DNA from: Aquatica leii | Lineage: Eukaryota > Arthropoda > Insecta > Coleoptera > Lampyridae | Length of the DNA stretch: 64,000 nucleotides | Reading direction: 5' to 3' | Assembly (NCBI GenBank): GCA_035610365.1 | Contig: CM069432.1 | Coordinates: forward strand, 226,446,532-226,510,531 | Shown: positions 12,329 through 22,539 of the stretch, piece by piece | How the letters are laid out: each line of letters opens with the position of its first letter | Numbering within the stretch: position 1 is the stretch's first letter | Made by a program: the position numbers and the translations under genes | Notes under the pieces: generated by a model | What the model was told of the DNA's origin: nothing | What the model saw: the letters and a program-made list of their open reading frames with translations, nothing else | Databases searched by the model: none

Positions 12329-13379
12329 TAAAAAAATCATTTTTTAAACTATTTTTAACTTCTTAATATTCTATAAAACATATTGTTCAATTTAAACACT
12401 CGGTTTTAAAAGTTTTTTCATATTGTCGTTTTGTTATCATTATGGTTGAATCTTTTGAAGTTACCGTTAGTTTATGTTTTTCTATTCAGTTTAAATTTTC
12501 CTTAGACTTTTAATCAAGACGCGTTAATTGATATGTTCTATATTCTTATTAGGGCTACAAAACTGTTCTAAAAGATCCATCTAATTATACCAATAGTGTA
12601 ATTTAAAAAAACAACGCAGTCATTCCTGTCTTGTCTAAAAAATAAATTTTGATTACACACATAATACCAATTTCTAAGTACAGTATTTATTAACAAACAG
12701 CTACTGCTAAATTTAAGTTTAAGCAACTGCAAAATTTTTTCCTGGAATTTTTTTTTGATTCCCTTGTTTTGTAGGTAAACGATAACTGCAATTCTGTTTT
12801 TTTTATTTGTTTGATTATTGCAATCGCGAATGATTTTTTAAAGATGATCGGTGATCGCAATCGCAATCTTATTTAAAATGATTGTTCTGGCCACTGGTTA
12901 TTGCCACTAATATTATCAATGACATTTGTGATTCTTTGAACTGAAATAATCAATTTTATTTTAGATACAAAATTTTCACCATGAAACTTAATAAAAAAAT
13001 AAACATAATAAAATGTTTTTTTTACCCAAAAACTATTTTATTATGAAATAACCAAGTGATTTTTTTTTACCATCAAACAAATAACTTCTGCAACTTTCTA
13101 CATCTTAGTAACCTAGAAATCGTAGTAATATACTTTAATCTAAACAATGCATTGACAATATTGGTTAGTTTAATATAACTTTTTCTTAAGTTCTTTTAAA
13201 GCTTCATTAGTGATTACGTAAAACTAGCATTCTTTTTTTATGGATACTTGTGTTAATTTTTTCTGAGATTTTGTTTGTCAAAGCAAATTTGATGATAACG
13301 TCTTGTTGCTTTAGTTAAATTTATTGTATTAGTTTTTACATCTGTATTTCGTATTTACTTTGAATAATTAATATTATGC
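12329..13379. other. AT-rich stretch with no recognised feature
   Basis: AT-rich sequence with T runs. No gene, RNA or repeat could be supported. Confidence 0.4.
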
Positions 13380-14290
13380 AAAATGGGTTTATTATTCACT
13401 TAATAGCCTACTATAATGAGTAATCATTTTCTTTATTATCAATTTGTTTAAGTAGTCCTTAAACGATTTGCTGTAATTGCTGTTGTGTTGTTTAAAATTG
13501 TTTTATCGGTTAGTTCTCTGGCCTGCAGTGATTTTTATCTTAATTTTCTTTTTTCAGTAATAATGTTTTTAATTTTTTTTGAATATTTATTTTGTCTTGT
13601 TTTTCGGGTATATTTAGGAGTACTGTCACATCCTTCTTGTTGGATGTTTTAAAGAAAATAATTAGTTTAACCGTCTAGTTGTTTTTTTGTTTTAAAGGGG
13701 ATCAATTTTTCAAGTTTAATTAAAAAATTTTAATTTTCTTAATCTGTCTTTGTGTTAGTTAGATTTAATAAATATTGTTTTTGAATGACACTACCACTTA
13801 GTTTGAAAAGTATCTGAGAATGGTTTGAGTTTATATTTTATGCTTCTTCTACATAGATATAACTTGGTGAGACATTCCTGATTAGAAAGAAGTCAATAAA
13901 ATCAGGAATCTTATTACTTAGGTAGTACGTAAACTTACCAGTGGATAGTATTTCAGTTATATAGTTATAAATGAGTTCGTTTTAGTTATTTTTTTATTAG
14001 TTTTATCTATTTTGCTGGTCACTGATTGACTGTATGTTTTGACATCCAATCCTCGTCTTTGCTGTGTTAAAGCTGCATTTGTTTCAGATTGAGATCTTAA
14101 TAGTTGTTTAAGTAAACTCTGTTTTTGGAGCTGTTTATCCTTAACTTTTTGCAATACAATAGTTAGCTAAGTGTCCTTCTCTACAATAGAGTTGTCTTTT
14201 TTGGTTCTTCACAGTTTGCTGTACCAGTGCATTTGACATATCTAGGTTGTTTAGCGCAGTATTTTTAGGTATATCCATAAGTTTGGTAAA
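13380..14290 (-). pseudogene. Jockey-type LINE relic (ORF1 zinc knuckles, then ORF2 endonuclease)
   Basis: Minus-strand reading gives, in order: a decayed Gag-like ORF1 zinc-knuckle region near 14270-14165 (YGYT-YC, PRYVKC, then REGHLANYC, which fits the three-knuckle array of insect Jockey elements); the basic C-terminal tail of ORF1 with KTYSQSVTSK (14154-13957); then the end of the ORF2 endonuclease domain with NKIPDFIDFF and YIYVEEA plus a serine-rich block (about 13930-13780). Further down is ARELTDKTILNN, which matches the linker before the reverse transcriptase. Many stops and shifts are present and the RT is absent. It resembles the relic at 19620-20225 but is a separate copy. Confidence 0.65.
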
Positions 14291-15006
14291 AAACTAAGAA
14301 CTCTATAGCTAAAGTTTTGCAAAAACCCACAAAAATTGTAAAATGCCACAAATGTGAACAATAAATATTTTTGAATTTTTATCTATAGGTAATTATGACT
14401 ACATTTCTTATTTTCGGTATATTATGACAACGTAATAGAAAATATATTCTTAATCAACGCAATATAAAATTTACACATTACTAACATAAAGATGCTTTGT
14501 CATAAAACCTATTTAACAAATTTGATATTATAATACGTATATACATTGTTAAAAAAATTAAACAATTATAAACGTAAAAAAAACTTTATAAACCTTGCGG
14601 TACTTGTTAAGCAAAATTTATTTAATTAATTAAATTGCTTGTATTTAAGACAATATAAGTAACATAATATAACATAAATCAAAATATTTGTAATGAACGC
14701 ATTTAATTATTATCTACAATTACATTTGCTAATAGTACAGTATTGTTCTTTAATGTAAACGTTGTAATATTTAAAAGTTTCTAGTCTAGATCGAATTACA
14801 GAAACAGATATTAAAACTATATAATGATTTAGTTATTTTTGTAAATTTGAAAAATCATTATTTAATCAATCTAGTATTTACTTTGCAGATTATATTTCAA
14901 TATATTATAAAATTTTTATTTCTTGTTACTATAAAGTTAGCAAAACGTTGCTTGCTTTTAATTAAATATAAAGTGGATGCACACTTAAAATTTCTATTAT
15001 TTGCAG
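14291..15006. other. AT-rich stretch ending in a splice acceptor
   Basis: No coding relic was found. The last bases (ATTTCTATTATTTGCAG) form a good 3' splice site for the exon that follows, so on the plus strand this is probably intron. Confidence 0.4.
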
Positions 15007-15207
15007 ATGCTTGGTTTAAGGCGACTGATGCAAGGAGATGCAAAACATCCAAAAGCGCCATTAGGAAATAACTTTAGACCTCCACAACCTCTACATCATC
15101 GTCCGGTTCGAACAAATATTGACTTTAATGTCAAACATCCGGGAGCGGTAGGTACATTAAGAAATATTAAGGGACATAGTAATATATTTAGTAATCTATA
15201 TAATTAA
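15007..15207 (+). CDS. Candidate 3' terminal coding exon, product unrecognised
   Basis: A good acceptor (ATTTCTATTATTTGCAG) precedes 66 codons ending in TAA, and AATAAA follows 38 bases after the stop. The segment is markedly less AT-rich than its flanks. The residues are rich in proline, arginine, histidine and asparagine (NNFRPPQPLHHRPVRTNID, then HPGAVGTLRN), giving a basic, probably unstructured tail of the kind found at the cytoplasmic end of membrane proteins or at the end of large regulatory proteins. No domain is visible and I do not recognise the gene. The entry phase assumes exon start at 15007 in frame 1. Upstream exons were not identified in the window, so the gene would have to continue across a long intron to the left. 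Confidence 0.5.
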   Translation: MLGLRRLMQGDAKHPKAPLGNNFRPPQPLHHRPVRTNIDFNVKHPGAVGTLRNIKGHSNIFSNLYN

Positions 15208-15244
15208 TAAGTTTTAGCAGCATAGAAAACAATTTTTGTAGTAC

Positions 15245-15250
15245 AATAAA
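15245..15250 (+). promoter_or_regulatory. Poly(A) signal AATAAA after the terminal exon
   Basis: The canonical hexamer begins 38 bases past the TAA of the exon at 15007-15207, with a T-rich region further downstream. Confidence 0.5.
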
Positions 15251-15299
15251 AATTTAACTAGAACTTATATTAATAAAAAACGTCTCTTACAACAGCTTC

Positions 15300-16870
15300 A
15301 GTAATTATTTATGAAAATGCAAAGAAAAAATTATTGGTTTTAATTATTTTGTTAACTATGCGTTTTTTAGTCAAAATGACGTATAAAATTATATATTATT
15401 AATTTATAACGGTAATGTATGCATATTAGGAAACTGTCGCCAGAAAAGTCACAAATTAAAAATTTTTATTTAAATAATTTATATAAATATAGAAATTAAA
15501 ACAGAAATAATAACACTTTGTTTTTTTTATACATATCTTTAAGCAACTTTAGTGTTTTTAACCACCATAACCTTCCTTCGTTTTGTTATTGGCCTGTGTG
15601 CTTACACAACCGTTGCTAAAGTTCTTTGGAATGTTTAACCTGTATAAACTTTATTGTTCGCTAACTTTAGGTATACATACATTGATTTAACTACGTACTT
15701 TTGTAAGCCTGTTTATAATTACTTATTGGATTGTGTTTCCTTTTCAATTGGAATTTCAAACCGAAACATTAATAGTCGTTTTAGTAATTATTGGTTAGTA
15801 TATTTTTTCAACTATAGTAAATTTATAGCATCGTTATTCATTATGTTGTATTATTAATACAAATCCAAATGTTTTCTTTAAAATTTATGATTTTAATATT
15901 TTACTTTTGAAATTTATTTTTTTAGTATACAGATACTAATTGGACATAAATATTCAGTGCTTATAGTTTTTAATATGTTATTTATGTACAGTTTTGTTCT
16001 ATACAAATATTTATAATTTCTATATTTTATTGGTTTGTTGTTTTTTGCACACGGTCTAAAAATAAATTTTAGAAAAACAGTTAATGTTTGTTGAAATAAT
16101 TTTAATAAAACTCACGAAACAAAGTGTAACAATTTATGGCAAATAGAATACATTTTTTTTAGAAAATGCAATACCAAAAAACAAAATTAATTTTACTCTA
16201 AAACTTTGTTTCGTTATGAGTTCAATATAAAAACTAAATTTACCTTACTTGAAGACACTTTCAAATTTCTATTTTTATAAAAAAAAGCTGTTGCAAAGCT
16301 GATCGGCGGTGGTCTGTTTAAGTTAAAACCAAATTAAAGTATAAGCGCAAATACGTTCTATAAGTTAACTTTAGATTGTAGGTTGTTACGAATATTTTCT
16401 CGTAACTTTAATTGTCACGACTAGCTCAGTTGCTTCGGTGATTGGATTGTGAGTTTCGTGGTGCTAAATTATCAAATAAGTTTAAAAAGACCCCACAACG
16501 AAGAGGGAAAATGAGTGGATAGACACAGTTTAGATCTATCCCAAGCAGTACAATACTCACAGTTACTTTTTCAACCGTACATATGGTGTTATCATAAATA
16601 CAATCCACATAACATTATACGATTTCTGAAAACAATTGAATGCGCCCAAATCAGATATAATGTTTCGGTAAGTGGCCTTCTATCCATTCGCAACAATCGA
16701 AGGTGTCGATATCGATTAATTATGGTGCCGTCATGTCGGCATGGATATTTTTTTCAATTATTTAGTTATCTTATCTTTACAACACAAGACACGTGCTAGA
16801 GTATGAGGACCTTCTACAAACAATTACCAAATAATTAAATTAAATCGCAAGAATCGGGAACAAACGCTTA
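15300..16870. other. AT-rich stretch with no firm feature
   Basis: No family was recognised. Near 16422-16435 the word TAGCTCAGTTG resembles a tRNA A box, but no B box follows at the right distance. A donor-like GTAAGTGG follows an open frame near 16667 but has no supported acceptor. Confidence 0.35.
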
Positions 16871-16879
16871 CCTCAATAA

Positions 16880-17113
16880 AGATTTTCACAAAACTATTCC
16901 GTCCAAACTCTACTGGTTGCGTTTGAAATAAACGGCCATGAAAATCTTTTTGGTGTACTTAACATTACCGGAAGAATGGATGTCTTATGCGTTGACATCT
17001 ATCCCTACCAGTACGGCGAGAAGCTCCGAGAACAAATATTATATAGAGAATGCAAATATCACACTGAATCGTTTTTAACAAAACAAGGTTTTGTTGATTT
17101 TATTTGTAATTAG
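16880..17113 (+). other. Unassigned open frame of 77 codons lacking a start
   Basis: A less AT-rich patch keeps one plus-strand frame open for 77 codons to TAG, containing GHENLFGVLNITGRMDVL and QYGEKLREQILYREC. A second frame is also open for about 45 codons. There is no initial ATG and only a weak acceptor-like TAAAG at the left edge. It could be a host exon or the remnant of a mobile element; I do not recognise it. Confidence 0.2.
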
Positions 17114-17996
17114 TTATTTTGGTTGTAGTTTTATTTTCTAATATTTTCAGAATTTGTATGAAACAATACTTCTCCGCCATCATATAAATAAATTATTACA
17201 CACTATTGTTGCTTTTATAGAAGTAAAACACACAAAGTGGCGTAACAAACACAAATAACATTAGCCGACAATTTAAAGCTTTTTGTAAATAACTGTAATA
17301 GCTGACAATTTTAATTTTTTTGAATAACTAATATAAAAATGGGTGTATAGTTCTTTTAGTCAGTAAATGAAAGCATAACCAAAAAGCAATTTTTCACTAC
17401 GTTTAGTCTTAGAGCTATAATAATACTCCACAAGTAGATAAATACTAATTTTACAAATTCTGTTAAGAGTTAAGTTATCAAAAAAATAGATAAATACAAA
17501 AATCTTGACATATAAGAAACACTAGAATGTTTATTAGTATCAATAATAAAAAAACACTTAACTGTAAACAAAAAAAGTTTCTGATATATCAAAAGTATTG
17601 CAGAAGTTATTTTTTTCTTTAATGTTGGCTGTTGCTTTTTCTAATGAAAAACCAGCAACCGTCTCCCATCATAACGGGATCCCATCTACCCAAGTATCGT
17701 TTTTTTATTTCTGAAATATCTTTTCTCTTGTTCATCATTCATCTTTGACAGGAAAAAATCTAAATGTGACTGCAAAAAATTAATTTTGAGCGACATTCGG
17801 CACCTTTTCCTGGAAAATTAGCCACGATATCTACGTAGCTTTAATGTTTGATTTCTCAAAAACCCTTTGTAAACATTTTTGAAAAAAGTTCTAAAGCTTA
17901 ATGGTACGTTAAAAATGTTTATCTTCAAAAGGTTTTCTAACTTCCGGACCAAAAAATATTCCTACGCACTCCAAACAATAAATAGAAAGAAATGAT
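17114..17996. other. AT-rich stretch with no recognised feature
   Basis: Nothing coding or repetitive could be supported. The palindromic element described next begins at the right edge. Confidence 0.4.
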
Positions 17997-18496
17997 TTAA
18001 AATGTTTTTTGAATGTCATCTTGTGGTAAAAATACCACGTATGATAATATAGAAAACTAGAAATTAGTACGGAGGGTAGAAAAGTTGTCATTGGATTTAA
18101 TGACAGCGAAAGTCAATGATCTATTGACAAGTGACGCTGACCCTCCGTACTAATTTATAGTTTTCTATATTATCATACGTGGTATTTTTACCACAAGATG
18201 GCATTCTAAAAACATTTTAAATATGTTGGTAATGTCTACACGACATAAAAGAGTACGGTTGTCTGTCGGTATAGTTGTGGAAACACATCCGTGTATCCTA
18301 GCGCTGACGGGTTCCTAAAGAACGAAACAGCTGTCCGCTAGTTCTGATGTTGTTTTTCACAATTATACTGAAATTGTTCCTAACCTATTTTATAGTTGGG
18401 ATTTTGACAGCGTCACTTGTCAATAGATCATTGACTTTCGCTGTCATTAAATCCAATGACAACTTTTCTACCCTCCGTACTAATTTATAGTTTTCT
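17997..18496. repeat. Nested palindrome: long-TIR element with snap-back duplication
   Basis: Two overlapping inverted pairs are seen. Outer pair: 18051-18139 (starting AGAAAACT, containing GTACGGAGGGT) and its inverted copy 18404-18496 (ending CCCTCCGTACTAA, then TAGTTTTCT), arms of about 90 bp as in long-TIR MITEs. Inner pair: about 17997-18076 is inverted again at 18140-18220, including sequence left of the outer arm (GTGGTAAAAATACCAC). CCCTCCGTACTAA therefore occurs three times. The outer arm contains its own small hairpin (GTCAAT/ATTGAC). The inner pair is best explained by copying of the left arm end plus flank back into the element. No target duplication is clear. Confidence 0.7.
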
Positions 18497-18499
18497 TGA

Positions 18500-19199
18500 A
18501 AGAAATAACTTTAAGGTCACCACAGGTTTACCAAAGATGATTTCAATGTTGAATGAGATTAATTATAGTTAACATATTGTCATACGTTTGTTTTACTACG
18601 ACTAATTTCATACAAAAGTTTTCTAGGTACTTTGTAAGAAGAACTGAATTTCTGCTACGTTTCTTCAATACAGATAATTTTGTAGTGAAATGCAAAAAAA
18701 TCCATTTTTTAGTTGAGATTCCAAAGTGATATGTTTTAGTTAAACACAAAGCTTGTATCAAGTGATTAAAATCTGATTGAGTAATGAGATGTGGTTTGTT
18801 AAAAAGAACATATGTCAGATCGTTTAAAAATGACACATTTAAAATATTTTCCTGGTCCGTGTAATTTGCAAAATAATTTGAATGCATTTGAGTTGAAAGC
18901 TCATAAAAATTTGTTTCAACGTTTTACTTACAATTGGAATATCGGGATGCGTTACTTTGTATTAATTTTTTTTTTTAAAACCTTTCAACTTTTACAAGAC
19001 AGAAGTAACAGTCTGTGGCGTGATTTGTTTGTTTACGCTAAATCATCTGTTTTTGTGGCACAATAACAGAATAATTCTTGTTGTTCAACTAAGTTAATTT
19101 GACATAACACAAAATAGATTAGTATTGTTTATAACATTTTCGAATGAATTCATTTAAAAAAATTTTTGCGATTTTGTACTATAATCTACAAACATAATA
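18500..19199. other. AT-rich stretch, no recognised feature
   Basis: Open frames exist on both strands (18543-18887 minus, 18812-19066 plus) but overlap, lack motifs and look like chance. Confidence 0.35.
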
Positions 19200-19316
19200 A
19201 CATCTGTTTTGAGAGTTTTTACAGCCCTTTTGCACGATTTTCTATTCTTGAAAATCACACATAAAACAACACTGCTTCAAACTTTCTTAACTAAGCTCAG
19301 TTCAGTGACATTTCAT

Positions 19317-19357
<41 letters not shown>

Positions 19358-19445
19358 GTGGCAACTAAACAAGAAATGAAGCACTCCGACGACTGTAATT
19401 TTGGTATCTGAACGTATTAATTCTAGAAGTTAGCATATTCATTGA
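19200..19445 (+). repeat. Direct repeat, copy 1 (contains a CT microsatellite)
   Basis: This segment matches 20240-20480 in the same orientation. Shared landmarks in order are TTTACAGCC, TTCTATT, AACTAAG, CAGTGAC, TTTCATTT, AACTAAAC, CTCCG and ATTCTAGAAGTT, with substitutions and small indels between. The two copies bracket the Jockey relic at 19620-20225. Copy 1 alone carries the long CT run. Confidence 0.6.
19321..19352. repeat. (CT)16 microsatellite
   Basis: Sixteen uninterrupted CT units lie inside direct-repeat copy 1. The second copy has only TCTCTT at this place, so the tract expanded after duplication. Confidence 0.95.
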
Positions 19446-19619
19446 TCAGTAATTTGTCTTCTAGTTGATCTCCTTTTCTAAATGAACCTGAAAATTCAGT
19501 AAATTCTTCAAGCTTAATTTTGATACATTACGAATATGTTTTCTTATTAGTTAGATTTAATGGTTTTTGTTTATGAATTACATGAATAAAATTTAACAAT
19601 TCATTTTTGATTGGAAAAG

Positions 19620-20225
19620 TTCATGAAATCAGATCACGGTGAGCAATATAGTTAATTATTACTTTATATAATTTTGTTCTAATGTGAACAGATGTGGATA
19701 GTACTTCTCCTGTCAGGTAACCTGTGTCTTGGTGGTATAAGATATTTTTCTTTATTATAATTGCACTTCTTGATTTTTCTGCATTATTCAAGTAGACTTT
19801 ATATCCGTTAAAATTGATCTATAACTTTTTAGTAAACTGGGTTTCAGATACATACAAGACATACGTTATTTTTTTCTATATCAAGAATTGCTTGTGTATG
19901 CTTGTGTTGATGTTCTAAATTGGAAATATCTTTGTCTGTTTTATTTAGCATTTTTAAGCGTCTTCTCAATGAATAAATTTGTTTCAGTTGATTTCTTGTT
20001 GTGCTTCTCTACTTTACTGGTTACTGCTTGACTATAGGCCATGATTATAAATCGGTTTCTTTGCTGTGTTGAAGCTGCGTTTATTTTAAATTGAGTAGAC
20101 TTTTGTAATTGTTTAGGTAGGCTCGCTTTCTTTAGCTGTTTATCTCTACAATGGATTAAAAACAAAATAAAGTTTTATCTCTAATAGAAGGACTAAATAG
20201 TGTGTATGTTACATTCTTGGAAATA
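19620..20225 (-). pseudogene. Jockey-type LINE relic (ORF1 tail and endonuclease N-terminus)
   Basis: On the minus strand, 20165-19941 encodes a basic tail with HCRDKQLKKASLPKQL, then AYSQAVTSKVEKHNKK, parallel to KTYSQSVTSKIDKTNKK in the relic at 13957-14154 and typical of the end of Jockey ORF1 after its zinc knuckles. Below 19930 the frames give the start of the ORF2 endonuclease: HKHTQAILDIEKN, the acceptor-site strand with ETQFTKK, and KSRSAIIIKKNI (usually GGTAIIIKNNI), then YLTGEVLSTSVHI. Stops are frequent and no RT is present. Direct repeats flank the fragment on both sides, which LINEs do not normally have. Confidence 0.65.
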
Positions 20226-20239
20226 ATTGATTTTTCACT

Positions 20240-20480
20240 TTACATCGGAGAATGTTTACAGCCTTTTACACGGGTTTCTATTTTTGAAGATTACACATAG
20301 CACAACTTGTGGAAAACAGCTTTAAGTTTTTTTTTTAACTAAGTGACAGCTCAGTGACCTTTCATTTGTCTCTTGACACACGGTGTCAACAACTAAACGG
20401 TAAATGAATTACTCCGCCGGCTGCATCCTTTATATCTGCACGTATCGATTCTAGAAGTTTTCATTTAAACATATTCCGCG
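20240..20480 (+). repeat. Direct repeat, copy 2
   Basis: Diverged same-orientation copy of 19200-19445. It begins just 15-20 bp past the upstream limit of the readable Jockey relic. The spacing (about 1.04 kb start to start) fits either a duplication spanning the relic or two copies of an unnamed repeat flanking it. Confidence 0.6.
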
Positions 20481-20637
20481 ATAAATAATGTATTAGAATT
20501 TTTTACTTCTCTCTAGAATGTCATACTTTTTGCAGTTACTCCGCCTTTTACGAAATAGCAATGAAAATGCTTGAGCTTCTTAAATTTTTTTTTTAAATTC
20601 CAGTGAAAACAGATAAAAGCATAATTTTAAAAATGTG

Positions 20638-20651
20638 ACGTGACGTCACGT
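20638..20651. promoter_or_regulatory. Perfect 14-bp palindrome with CRE core
   Basis: ACGTGACGTCACGT is self-complementary and centred on TGACGTCA, the full binding site of CREB/ATF-type bZIP factors. No gene start was recognised next to it, so a regulatory role is conjecture. Confidence 0.35.
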
Positions 20652-20784
20652 TAGAATACAATTTTTATATTTAAAATAATAGATTATACTAAAATTTCAA
20701 TTATAAAAATTATGTCGGCTTCGTTGTGCACGCTTCTATTAATATCCAATTAAAACACCGGTTACGTAATAGTTATTTACAGTA

Positions 20785-21180
20785 TGAGTATTGTAAAATT
20801 TTATATTACGATACGCGATGGGAAAGTTGTCAAGCCAGGTCGAAGGCCGAGATTGATAACCCATAAAGTATCATAATATGAAATTATAATACGAATATCG
20901 TACAACGTTTTATTTCCTATCAATTGTTCTAATTTTGTAGAAAAATATTAAGGTAGTGATAAAATAATTCAGTTGGCAAAAACTATTAAAACTATTTTGA
21001 ATCATGCTGGTGTATGAAATATCTGTCATTGTATTATTATGTAAATCTTTGATGACACATCGTAATGTCATTGTTTGTCACACTAGTGTAGTAAAATGTA
21101 ACTTTACCGCATTAGTGCGGTAAATAATGACATCATCAGGTGCCGTAAATTTTGATATTATATATTGATAGGAGATTAAA
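20785..21180. repeat. Hairpin-rich AT repeat region
   Basis: Near 20830-20870, GTTGTCAA and TTGATAAC form an imperfect stem around a GC-rich loop, with outer TATTACGATA/TATCATAATA. At 21103-21124 there is a perfect 9-bp stem with a 4-base loop (TTTACCGCA, TTAG, TGCGGTAAA), enclosed by ATGTCATT/AATGACAT. These look like remains of small inverted-repeat elements; no target duplication was found. Confidence 0.4.
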
Positions 21181-21199
21181 ATTTTTACGTGACATTATA

Positions 21200-22440
21200 G
21201 TTTTCTTATATAAATATTTACAGACTCTTAAACTTACATGTGTCACACCGTCCATATTCCTTTTGTCGGAATGCTTATCAAGATAAATAGAAACATATTG
21301 ATAGTAGAATACTGATTTTAGTGGATCGTTTTACCATTTTTACTCTGTTTGCATTATTCTTTTCTATAGTAACCTAACTTAAATTTGCTTTATTGAGTAT
21401 ATTTTATAATCTTATAAAAATAATTTTAGAATTAAACATATATAAATATTTTGTTAATTTATTGTTACTAATAGCTTTCAATCAATAATTATTTTTAAAA
21501 CATACAAGTCTTTTTTAAGTGTACGTGTAATAAACAAAATCGATTTTAATGTGGAATTCTGTTTCACTATTTCTTTATGCATGTGGAAAATATATTAAAA
21601 CTAACGATTTATTATTTCTTATCAAAATTTAAACAGAAATAAGACATATAGCAACTTGTTTTGTTATTAGAAAATGTACATGTGCTTTTGTAAATTAATT
21701 ACATTATAAATTTTATTGTATTGGTTTATTGTAACGTTAGAAAATTTGAATTTATTAGTTTCAAACAGTCTTTTCCAAAAGAGTATCGTTCCAGTTAACG
21801 CATAATATAGATTATATGTTATATTAGTTACTAATTACTAATTGATATTAACGTAAAGCTAATGCACTACGTCTATAATTGTCGATATATGGCAAAGTTA
21901 AATCAGAATTAGTGACAAATTTGAGATAATGTTATTGTTTAATAAAATCGTTAATGCAAAGGACGGCAAACGTTGCCTACATTATAAATTTACATAAATA
22001 CGCAATTTAGTCTCTAATGCAGATTCTATATACCAAATGTGGATTATTCAATTACATGTTTGATCAAGCACAAAATTAATCATTCCTATTTGTTTTCTCA
22101 AATTATTCATACTAAAAGTGCTGAGCTTACAAAAAGATTAATGTTTATTTAACAAACCTAATTAAAAGATTTTTTTTGAATGTTTTTATTAGGATTTAAA
22201 TAAATTGTGTTGCTTATATAACTTCATATTTTTGTATAATAATTTTTAAATTAAATCGAAATTGAAATATAAATGAGATTCCGTAAGATCAAAGCAACAT
22301 TCGTTTCATGCATGAGCACAAATCTAAGTGTACATAAACAAATCCTTTAACGGTGAATATACTGATTAAAGTTTCATTGAAGTAAAAAAATCTAAAATGT
22401 CTTTAATTAACCGAAATACAAAATATTAATTTTTGTTTTT
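21200..22440. other. AT-rich stretch with no recognised feature
   Basis: No coding relic or repeat was seen. The right edge has a strong polypyrimidine tract and CAG, described with the candidate exon that follows. Confidence 0.4.
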
Positions 22441-22449
22441 GTGTTTCAG

Positions 22450-22518
22450 ACTGGCAAGTACTGTCCCAGTATGTACAAGGATGTATACTATAAAGCAAAT
22501 AGTTGGAAACAACACTGA
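22450..22518 (+). CDS. Candidate short terminal exon (22 codons), weakly supported
   Basis: A strong acceptor (TTTTTGTTTTTGTGTTTCAG) is followed by 22 codons reading TGKYCPSMYKDVYYKANSWK and two more residues, then TGA. A second frame is also open, for 27 codons to a TAG at about 22532, so the phase is uncertain. No AATAAA lies within a short distance. The acceptor quality and local drop in AT content are the only support; the product is unrecognised. Confidence 0.25.
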   Translation, partial: TGKYCPSMYKDVYYKANSWKQH

Positions 22519-22539
22519 AATAGTGTATTTTTAGTGAAC

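Noticed and set aside
16422..16470. tRNA or SINE head at TAGCTCAGTTG
   Set aside because: No B box at a suitable distance and no cloverleaf could be drawn.
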